Assembly (NCBI GenBank): GCA_046155225.1
Contig: JBJXED010000089.1
Coordinates: 1-9,541 of the forward strand
DNA from: JAKFVA01 sp046155225
GTDB taxonomy: Bacteria > Pseudomonadota > Gammaproteobacteria > Burkholderiales > Burkholderiaceae_C
Direction: 5' to 3'
Length of the DNA: 9,541 nucleotides
A program made the translations under genes and the position numbers. Under the pieces are notes generated by a model that saw only the letters and a list, made by a program, of their open reading frames with translations, was not told where the DNA came from and ran no database searches. The first letter of the stretch is position 1. Each line of letters begins with the position of its first letter. Shown here in pieces: positions 1 to 5,484 of this stretch.

Positions 1-1
1 T

Positions 2-289
2 AGTGATGGTGAAGCTTCGCCCGAAGTGGCTGCTGCGCAGAGCAGTGATGCGCTGCGCCTGCAAGAGGAGCGCCGCTTGATGTACGTCGGCATCACCCGC
101 GCGCAGCGCAGCCTGGTGGTGAGTTGGCCACGCAAAAAGAAAAAAGGCCGCGAGCAGGTGGCGGCACAGCCCAGCAGGTTTATCGCGGAGATGGCGCTGG
201 ATGAGGCAACGACAAAAGAAAACCCACGGGAAAAACTCAGGGCGCTGCGGGAAGAATTTGCACGCAAAGCGGCCCTGACAGTGCGGTAA
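2..289 (+). CDS. rep: ATP-dependent DNA helicase, Rep/UvrD family (C-terminal part, 5' end outside window)
   Basis: This is the last 95 codons of a superfamily 1A helicase, a motor that unwinds duplex DNA 3' to 5' using ATP. The reading frame is open from the left edge and ends in TAA at 287-289. The diagnostic segment is EERRLMYVGITRAQRSL, which is helicase motif VI, with the arginine of the ITRAQ box that contacts the ATP gamma-phosphate. It is followed by PSRFIAEM, the conserved end of the helicase core. Only about 45 residues follow PSRFI, with no UvrD-type C-terminal Tudor-like domain, so the tail resembles Rep more than UvrD. The basic run PRKKKKGRE between motif VI and PSRF matches the position of the KERR stretch in E. 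coli Rep. The family call is firm. The choice of Rep over another short UvrD paralogue is an inference. Confidence 0.85.
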   Translation, partial: SDGEASPEVAAAQSSDALRLQEERRLMYVGITRAQRSLVVSWPRKKKKGREQVAAQPSRFIAEMALDEATTKENPREKLRALREEFARKAALTVR

Positions 290-383
290 CTCGCATTGGC
301 ACGCATGCTATAAGGCGGTTTGAAGTACTCCCCCAGAATACGAATTGAGGCGAAAGGACCGCGTTGTTACGGGCAGAAAAACC

Positions 384-1010
384 ATGCTGGAGTTGAGTAA
401 CCTAGGCTGCGAGCGCGGCGGTCACCGCCTGTTCCATGGGCTTGCACGGCAGCTGGGGCCCGGTGCGGTGCTGAACGTGCAGGGCGCCAATGGCGCGGGC
501 AAAACCAGCTTGCTGCGCATGCTGTGCGGCTTGCTGGAGCCCTCCTCTGGCCAGGTGCGCTGGTGCGGCCAATCGATTCACGCGATGCGCGAAGACTACA
601 ACCGCCACCTGATCTACATAGGCCATGCGGCAGGCCTGAAAGGCGACCTGACTGCCCTTGAGAATCTGCAAATCAGCAGTACGCTGAGTGGCCACTGCAT
701 CCCTGCTGACATGGCACGCGTCGCATTGGATGGCGCCGGTTTGCGTGGCCGGCACCATACGCCAGCCTACAAGCTGTCGCAAGGTCAACGCCAGCGCTGC
801 GCCCTGGCACGGCTTTGCCTGTCGAATGCCGGTGCGCACCAGGTGCCGCTTTGGGTGCTGGATGAACCCTTCAATGCGCTGGATGCCGCCGCCACAATTT
901 GGCTGGCGGGCCTGTTGGATACCCATTTGCAAGGCGGCGGCATCGTGGTGATGACCAGCCATCAAGATACACCGCTTAGCACTGCGGGCCAACAGACCTT
1001 GACCCTGTGA
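384..1010 (+). CDS. ccmA: Heme exporter ATP-binding protein CcmA
   Basis: This is the ABC ATPase of the CcmABCD complex, which uses ATP hydrolysis to release heme-loaded CcmE during System I cytochrome c maturation at the inner membrane. With ATG at 384 the product is 208 residues, the usual family length. Visible motifs are Walker A GANGAGKT (34-41), the signature LSQGQ (131-135), Walker B LWVLDE (156-161) and the switch histidine in TSH (193). The family-specific segments RLFHGL, YIGHAAGLKGDLTALENL and LDEPFNALD separate it from other ABC ATPases. An in-frame TTG at 345 would add 13 residues with no family similarity, so ATG 384 is preferred, although its ribosome binding site is weak. The oddity is the context: the partner permease genes ccmB and ccmC, and ccmD, are not downstream. 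If they are absent from the genome this ATPase has no membrane partner. Confidence 0.93.
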   Translation: MLELSNLGCERGGHRLFHGLARQLGPGAVLNVQGANGAGKTSLLRMLCGLLEPSSGQVRWCGQSIHAMREDYNRHLIYIGHAAGLKGDLTALENLQISSTLSGHCIPADMARVALDGAGLRGRHHTPAYKLSQGQRQRCALARLCLSNAGAHQVPLWVLDEPFNALDAAATIWLAGLLDTHLQGGGIVVMTSHQDTPLSTAGQQTLTL

Positions 1011-1129
1011 CGGGTCCCGCGTGCCGGCCCTTTTTGCTGTACTGCGAGCCGGTGCCCCAAGTCGTATCGGAAAACCATGCCGAAACACTGGACGGAATAG
1101 CCCACAATGTTGGAGAATCTAAAGCATGA
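1007..1129 (+). other. 40-codon reading frame bridging ccmA and ccmE; possible ccmB/ccmD deletion scar
   Basis: A GTG overlaps the ccmA stop as GTGA (1007-1010). The frame then stays open for 40 codons, and its TGA (1127-1129) overlaps the ccmE ATG as ATGA. Such 4-base overlaps are usual between translationally coupled neighbours. The predicted peptide starts MTGPACRPFLLYCEP and ends HNVGESKA. It has no recognisable domain and no clear membrane helix. The +1-shifted frame reads VPALFAVLRAG, vaguely like a CcmB N-terminus, but this is too short to trust. It may be what remains after loss of the middle of ccmB through ccmD, or simply chance. It is unlikely to be a working gene. Confidence 0.25.
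1012..1035 (+). terminator. Possible weak intrinsic terminator after ccmA
   Basis: Two bases past the ccmA stop, GGGTC (1012-1016) can pair with GGCCC (1026-1030), four Watson-Crick pairs and one T-G wobble, with a 9-base GC-rich loop. TTTTT (1031-1035) follows directly. The stem is short, so termination would be partial at best. If active it would reduce transcription into ccmE. Confidence 0.25.
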
Positions 1130-1557
1130 AAGCCCGCAGCAAACGCGCCCTCGCCATCGTGTGCGGATTGACCGCCATTGGCGTTGCCAGTGCGCTGGTA
1201 CTCAATGCCTTCAACAGCAACCTGGTGTTTTTTTTCAGCCCTACGCAAGTCGCCGCCAAGGAAGCCCCCTTGGGGCGAAGCTTCCGTATTGGCGGGCTGG
1301 TCGAGGCGGGCAGCGTGCAGCGCGATCCGCAGAGCATTGCCATCCGATTTGTTGTGACGGATTTGGCGCAAAAAATCCCAGTCACCTATTCAGGTTTGCT
1401 TCCCGACCTTTTCAAAGAAGGCAAAGGTGTGGTGGCGCAAGGCAAACTCGGTACGGACGGTGTGTTTCGGGCAGACCAAGTCCTCGCCAAACACGACGAG
1501 AACTATTTACCGCCAGAGGCCGCGGTAGCGCTCAAAAAAGCCACGCCGCCGCGGTAA
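1126..1557 (+). CDS. ccmE: Cytochrome c-type biogenesis heme chaperone CcmE
   Basis: CcmE is a membrane-anchored periplasmic chaperone that binds heme covalently and passes it to the CcmF/H ligase for attachment to apocytochromes c. The product is 143 residues, normal for the family. A basic N-terminus (KARSKR) is followed by a single anchor helix at about residues 8-27, then the family segment NLVFFFSP (32-39). The beta-barrel (OB-fold) domain includes RIGGLVEAGSV (54-64), and the heme-binding box is VLAKHDENYLPPE, with His123 as the covalent heme ligand and Tyr127 in the H-x3-Y spacing of the family. The start at 1126 has GGAG at 1112-1115, ten bases upstream. The gene looks intact, but ccmF, ccmG, ccmH and ccmI do not follow it and ccmB-D do not precede it, so its role here is uncertain. 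Confidence 0.95.
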   Translation: MKARSKRALAIVCGLTAIGVASALVLNAFNSNLVFFFSPTQVAAKEAPLGRSFRIGGLVEAGSVQRDPQSIAIRFVVTDLAQKIPVTYSGLLPDLFKEGKGVVAQGKLGTDGVFRADQVLAKHDENYLPPEAAVALKKATPPR

Positions 1558-1616
1558 CCTTTCGCCATTGAAACCTGAGGCGATTCAGTTCCATAAATTA
1601 ATCTCCATCGTATAAA

Positions 1617-1646
1617 CGCCTCAGCACCCTGACGGGGGCTGAGGCG
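1617..1646 (-). terminator. Hairpin terminator downstream of tRNA-Phe
   Basis: CGCCTCAGC (1617-1625) and GCTGAGGCG (1638-1646) form a perfect 9-base-pair stem, with three further C:G pairs possible inside (1627-1629 with 1634-1636). On the minus strand the hairpin begins 9 bases after the tRNA CCA end and is followed by TTTATA, a short T-rich tract. The plus-strand side (GATAAAC) has no T tract, so it is best read as the terminator of the tRNA or regulator transcript. It may also block readthrough from ccmE. Confidence 0.6.
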
Positions 1647-1655
1647 GATAAACAC

Positions 1656-1731
1656 TGGTGGCCTGGGGCGGAATCGAACCACCGACACAAGGATTTTCAA
1701 TCCTCTGCTCTACCGACTGAGCTACCGGGCC
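1656..1731 (-). tRNA. tRNA-Phe (GAA)
   Basis: On the minus strand a 76-nucleotide cloverleaf runs from GGCCCGG (1731-1725) to an encoded CCA (1658-1656). The D arm includes AGCTCAGTCGGTAGAGC. The anticodon loop is TTGAAAA (1700-1694) with anticodon GAA at 1698-1696. The T arm is GGTGG TTCGATT CCGCC (1683-1667). It closely resembles E. coli tRNA-Phe. One anomaly is that acceptor position 5 (C, 1727) faces position 68 (A, 1664), a mismatch in an otherwise fully paired 7-base-pair stem. The gene starts 11 bases after the response regulator stop codon. Confidence 0.95.
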
Positions 1732-1741
1732 TGAGCCCAAT

Positions 1742-1773
1742 ATTATAGCAAGCCCGACCGTTTGTTCCGTGAA
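1742..1773 (-). promoter_or_regulatory. Probable promoter of tRNA-Phe with consensus -10 box
   Basis: The minus strand carries a perfect TATAAT at 1747-1742, ten bases before the tRNA 5' end. This spacing would give a leader of only a few nucleotides. The TAA stop of the response regulator (1745-1743) lies inside this box. The -35 is weak: TTCACG at 1773-1768 is 20 bases upstream, and no good hexamer sits at 17. The stretch between -10 and the likely start contains GGGCTC, a GC-rich discriminator as in stringently controlled stable RNA promoters. Confidence 0.5.
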
Positions 1774-2423
1774 AGATCTACACCCAATTGCTTGAGTTTG
1801 CGGTACAGGTGAGTTCGCTCCAAGCCGGTCTTATCTGCCACACGGGTCATCGAGCCTGACTCCTTGGCGAGGTGAAATTCGAAATAGGCTTTTTCAAACT
1901 CATCACGCGCGTCCCGCAGGGGTTTGTCCAGATCGAAGTTCTGGCTGCCCATCAAGCCCATATCGACCACGGCAGGAAGGCTGCTGCCGCCGGTCATGGC
2001 GGTTTCCACCGTCAACTCGGCGGAGGGGCCGGGCACGGCATCGACCACTTTGCGCGGCAATAACCTGGCCAAGCCAAGTTCAACGGCTTTAAGCAGTTTT
2101 TGCAACGTGATGGGTTTTTCCAAAAACGATTGCGCGCCGATTTTTGTAGCCTCGACAGCCGTGTCGATGGTGGCGTGGCCGCTCATCATGATGACTGGCA
2201 TGGTGAGCAGGCCGGCGCTGGCCCATTCTTTGAGCAGGGTGACGCCGTCGGTGTCGGGCATCCAGATGTCCAGCAACACCATGTCCGGGCGTTCACGCAG
2301 CCGGGCGGCCCGGGCCTGCGCGGCATTCTCTGCCAGTTCAACCTGGTGGCCTTCGTCATTCAGAATTTCCGACAGCAGGTCGCGTATGCCCAGCTCATCG
2401 TCCACCACCAATATGTTTGCCAT
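1743..2423 (-). CDS. NtrX-like response regulator (receiver domain plus Fis-type helix-turn-helix, no AAA+ domain)
   Basis: This is a cytoplasmic DNA-binding response regulator, presumably phosphorylated by the kinase encoded just upstream. The 226 residues hold a receiver domain (about 2-118) with acidic pocket D8/D9, phospho-acceptor D52 in LLDIWMPD, switch S81 in MMSGHA and K103 in LEKP. A linker of about 55 residues follows, then a C-terminal Fis-like (HTH_8) helix-turn-helix (about 172-216) with TRVADKTGLERTHLYRKLKQ. Classical NtrX has a sigma-54-interacting AAA+ domain between these two parts, and it is entirely missing here. The regulator therefore cannot activate sigma-54 polymerase and resembles RegA/ActR-type regulators in layout. 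It starts 38 bases after the kinase stop, so co-expression is likely. Its target genes are unknown. Confidence 0.88.
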   Translation of the reverse strand: MANILVVDDELGIRDLLSEILNDEGHQVELAENAAQARAARLRERPDMVLLDIWMPDTDGVTLLKEWASAGLLTMPVIMMSGHATIDTAVEATKIGAQSFLEKPITLQKLLKAVELGLARLLPRKVVDAVPGPSAELTVETAMTGGSSLPAVVDMGLMGSQNFDLDKPLRDARDEFEKAYFEFHLAKESGSMTRVADKTGLERTHLYRKLKQLGVDLSRNKRSGLL

Positions 2424-2461
2424 GTTGAAGTCTGCTGTTTTCTTAGCGCTGATGAATAAAT

Positions 2462-4780
2462 CTATACCAATGGGGTTGGAGCTATGGCGAATGATAGCGA
2501 GACTTGCGCACCCTGCAGTACGCCCGCCTCGACACGGTTGGACAGGTCAACGCGGGCACCGTGCTCATCTGCAATTTTTTTGACAACGGCCAAGCCCAGG
2601 CCCGTACCTTTGACTTTGGTGGTGACATATGGCTCAAACGCACGGTTCAAGATGTGCTGGGCAAATCCGCCACCACTGTCTTGAACGCTCAAGCGTACTT
2701 TTTTGCCCGCCTCATTCCATCGGGTTTTGATGATGATGGGACACGTAAGAAACGTGCTTATAGGTGAGATTTCCTTGGCTGCCAAAACCGCGTCCTGGGC
2801 ATTTTGAATCAAGTTGTGCACCACCTGGCGCAATTGCTGACTGTCGCCAAGAATCTGCGGACAATCAGGATCCAAAACGGCGGTGATGGGCACCAAAGTG
2901 CTTTCGTCACTGTAGAGCAACAGGATTTCTGTGATGAGCGCATTCAGATCAAGTGCTTTAAGTTCTGCTGCAGGAAGGCGCGCGTAATCCCGGAACTCAT
3001 TGACAAGCCGCTTCATGGCGTCCACTTGGTCCACAATAGTTTTAACCGATTTGCTCAGCAGCAACTGATCGGGCTCGGACAGCTTGGTCTTTAATTTGGC
3101 TTCCATGCGCTCTGCAGACAATTGGATTGGCGTCAATGGATTCTTAATTTCATGGGCGAGTCGGCGCGCCACTTCAGCCCAGGCTTGGGTTCGCTGGGCC
3201 GAAACAATTTCGGAAATGTCGTCTAAAACCAGCAACCTTGCATCGCTCAGCATATGGGCCCCGCGCGCCACCAATGTCACCGTGTGTTGATGACCTTCTG
3301 GTTCCGCCGTATTGAGCTCAAAAGACTGTTGCCAATGGTCCAGATCATGCTGATTCCGTTCACCAAGAAACGCATCAAACTGCGACTGTACTTTTTGGCC
3401 AAATACCGCCAGCTCCGGGATCTGCGCGAATGTCTTCCCCTCATGCGCCGCCAGTGGCACGCGCAAAATTCGGCTAGCACCCGGATTGGACGACAAAATA
3501 TGGCCTTGTTCATCTAGCACCACCACGCCCGCAGTGAGGTTGTCCAAAATAGTTTGCAACTTGGCACGGGCAGCACTCACATCACCCATACTTTTCTCCA
3601 CTGCGGCGCGCGCGTCAGAGAGTTGGAGCGTCATTTGCGCAAACGAACGGGTCAGCCCGCCCAATTCATCGCGACTCTGCAGCACACTTTTGGGACGGAG
3701 GTCACCCTCGGCCACTTGACGAACGCCGTCGGCAAGCAAAAGCAATGGCCGAGCCAGCTGGTTGCCAAGCAGGACCGCCAACAAGACCGCACCAAAAACC
3801 GCCAAGAACAAACTCAGGGTCAAGGTGCCGATATACATACGGCGCAGGCCATTGCGTGCCAACGCGCGCTCTTGGTATTCGCTGTAGACGGCTTGCACTG
3901 CCAAGGCATTGGACACCAAAGCCGCCGGTAAATCCTGGGTGACTTGGAGATAGCGCGGCTCGGCCAGCAAGCCGACCTTATTACTGGTCACGATGGCTAA
4001 TACCCGGATTCGAGGGGGCACTTCTGTAACTGGCGGGCCTTGCAAAGCAACCCCCTGGTTCGCGTCCAGGCGCTCTTCTAGGCCCTCAATCTGGCTGACC
4101 ACTCGCAAGCTGCGCACCATGCGTAGCTGCGCCAGGCTAGGCCGCTCGGGATTGATCTGGAAACGCGATTCACCGCTGCTGGCAATCAGGTAACCCGCCG
4201 CACTCCACAATTTGATATCACTGGCTGAAAGCTGTTCGCGAAGTCGTTCAAGTGACAAGCCAACGGTAGCCTCCGGAGCGTCTGCCAACTGGGTTGCCGC
4301 ACTACGGCTTTTGCTGGCCAGATCGTTGCTTAATACTTCGAGTGTGGTTCGACCCAAATTCAATCCGGCATCCAGGGCCCCTTCGACCTTGACGTCAAAC
4401 CAGCTCTCGATCGACCGAGAAACGAATTGGTAGGAGACCACATAGATCAGCATGCCAGGTACCACCCCGACCAGCGCAAAGATGGCAGCCAACTTGACCA
4501 GCAAACGACTGCCGAACTTGCCACGCCGCAAACGCGAGACCAGCCGCCAGACAATCCAGAAAATCACCGCCAGCAGCGCGGCAGCCACTGCCACGTTGAG
4601 AATCAGCAGCCGTTCATAGTTGCGCTCGTAGAGTTCCCTGTTGTTGGTGGCTTGGGCGAGCAAAAAAAGCAATACGAGGCCCAGGGCAACCATGCTGGCA
4701 GCGCCGATGCCCAGGGCCCAGCGCAATGCCGGGGGACTCACATGCGGTGCTTTTACGCCAAGCACGGGCTGAATATTCAT
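2462..4780 (-). CDS. ntrY: NtrY-like transmembrane sensor histidine kinase
   Basis: This is an inner-membrane sensor kinase of 772 residues, typical of NtrY. Hydrophobic helices lie at about 22-44, 58-80 and 95-118. A periplasmic or extracytoplasmic region spans about 120-314, and another helix lies at about 316-340. Then come a HAMP linker (about 341-393), a PAS-like region (about 405-525, with LDNLTAGVVVLDEQGHIL), a dimerisation/phospho-acceptor domain with H543 in RRLAHEIKNPLTP, and an ATPase domain with N box HNLIQNAQDA (655-664), G1 box DSGGGF (701-706) and G2 box GTGLGL (725-730). All catalytic motifs are present. The start codon overlaps the stop of the DUF4390 gene as ATGA (4780-4777), so translational coupling is likely. 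NtrY kinases elsewhere sense nitrogen or redox conditions; the signal here cannot be read from the sequence. It stops with TAG. Confidence 0.92.
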   Translation of the reverse strand: MNIQPVLGVKAPHVSPPALRWALGIGAASMVALGLVLLFLLAQATNNRELYERNYERLLILNVAVAAALLAVIFWIVWRLVSRLRRGKFGSRLLVKLAAIFALVGVVPGMLIYVVSYQFVSRSIESWFDVKVEGALDAGLNLGRTTLEVLSNDLASKSRSAATQLADAPEATVGLSLERLREQLSASDIKLWSAAGYLIASSGESRFQINPERPSLAQLRMVRSLRVVSQIEGLEERLDANQGVALQGPPVTEVPPRIRVLAIVTSNKVGLLAEPRYLQVTQDLPAALVSNALAVQAVYSEYQERALARNGLRRMYIGTLTLSLFLAVFGAVLLAVLLGNQLARPLLLLADGVRQVAEGDLRPKSVLQSRDELGGLTRSFAQMTLQLSDARAAVEKSMGDVSAARAKLQTILDNLTAGVVVLDEQGHILSSNPGASRILRVPLAAHEGKTFAQIPELAVFGQKVQSQFDAFLGERNQHDLDHWQQSFELNTAEPEGHQHTVTLVARGAHMLSDARLLVLDDISEIVSAQRTQAWAEVARRLAHEIKNPLTPIQLSAERMEAKLKTKLSEPDQLLLSKSVKTIVDQVDAMKRLVNEFRDYARLPAAELKALDLNALITEILLLYSDESTLVPITAVLDPDCPQILGDSQQLRQVVHNLIQNAQDAVLAAKEISPISTFLTCPIIIKTRWNEAGKKVRLSVQDSGGGFAQHILNRAFEPYVTTKVKGTGLGLAVVKKIADEHGARVDLSNRVEAGVLQGAQVSLSFAIAPTPLV

Positions 4781-5484
4781 TTGGATGCTTCAAAAACCAC
4801 ACGCTGATTTCGGCTTAAATTGATTGTCCAGTCCGATTGCCCCAGCGTACCGATTTGCAATGGGCGGGCCAGTTGCGATACATCCAGCCGAAAACGGAAA
4901 TCGATCCAATAGCGCGCATCCATATCCATCTCGCCGAGCTCAGCCACCCTCCAGCCCGAGACTCTCTTCAGCGAAGCCAGTGCATCGGCCAGAGTTTCAA
5001 AATTCTGATTCAGCGTGACTCCCAAACCGCTACCGCCGTTGGCAGCGCTGCCAGGCGAACTGTTCAGTCTCCACCGCCGCGTCAGCGGCTGATAGGCAAG
5101 GCGAATGTTTTTTTTGCTGCTGGAAATGGTTTTGTCGTACCAATACCAGCGGTCACGGTTGATTTCGGCCTCCATGACAAAGAAAATCGGAATGCCCTTG
5201 AGCAGCGCCTCTTCCACCAAATTGGAGATCTCAAACTTCAACTGGGCCGACAAGAAGATGCCGTCATCGGTGCGGTCGAGCTTGAGTTGGCTAATTTCGG
5301 GCAATGCGGCTTGTGCCTTTGCCGCTGGCAACAAAGCCTGTCCATCCCATCCAATGACCAGTACCAAGCAAAAAATGAAACGCTGCAGCGCACGAAGTCC
5401 AACGCATGCACTTGAATGGAACTCATGCAAGCGCACGTTTTTCAAGAAGTGCGTAGAAAAAACAGTCGTAGTCACCCGATACAT
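4777..5484 (-). CDS. DUF4390 domain-containing exported protein
   Basis: This is a protein of unknown function that in Burkholderiales commonly sits between rsmB and the NtrY-type kinase gene, as here. The 235-residue reading contains a signal peptide-like stretch, basic RALQR then a hydrophobic run (about 35-53), with a likely cleavage site after AKAQA (residue 59). The mature part carries the family features: a beta-rich start (PEISQLKLDRTDDGIFLSAQ), the segment GIPIFFVMEAEI (98-109), WYWYDK (113-118), and YQPLTRRWRL (131-140). It is probably periplasmic. The ATG at 5484 overlaps rsmB by 62 bases and has no evident Shine-Dalgarno. An in-frame GTG at 5436 would shorten the overlap and leave a more normal signal peptide, so the start is uncertain. 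Its fixed position next to the kinase makes a signalling accessory role possible, but nothing in the sequence shows one. Confidence 0.85.
   Translation of the reverse strand: MYRVTTTVFSTHFLKNVRLHEFHSSACVGLRALQRFIFCLVLVIGWDGQALLPAAKAQAALPEISQLKLDRTDDGIFLSAQLKFEISNLVEEALLKGIPIFFVMEAEINRDRWYWYDKTISSSKKNIRLAYQPLTRRWRLNSSPGSAANGGSGLGVTLNQNFETLADALASLKRVSGWRVAELGEMDMDARYWIDFRFRLDVSQLARPLQIGTLGQSDWTINLSRNQRVVFEASK

Noticed and set aside
295..314. Possible promoter before ccmA (TATAAG at 309-314)
   Set aside because: No acceptable -35 hexamer at 16-18 bases was found (286-291 reads GTAACT), so it was not listed as a feature.
402..1088. Long open frame (228 codons) on the minus strand opposite ccmA
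   Set aside because: It is the antisense of a clearly conserved ABC ATPase, has no recognisable domain and is rich in Arg, Gln, Ala and Pro as expected for a GC-rich shadow frame.
1228..1235. Run of eight T in ccmE (and of eight A in the DUF4390 coding strand, 5115-5108) as slippage or frameshift sites
   Set aside because: In ccmE the frame is continuous across the run and encodes conserved VFFFSP; in DUF4390 the conserved YQPLTRRWRL follows in frame. No alternative product is implied.
1656..1731. tRNA-Phe as an integration site for a mobile element next to the reduced ccm locus
   Set aside because: No integrase, transposase, or direct repeat of the tRNA 3' end was seen nearby, so an attachment site cannot be supported.
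1924..2583. Open frame of 219 codons on the plus strand opposite the response regulator and the kinase end
   Set aside because: The Ser-rich product is typical of antisense reading. The minus-strand receiver domain has every family motif.
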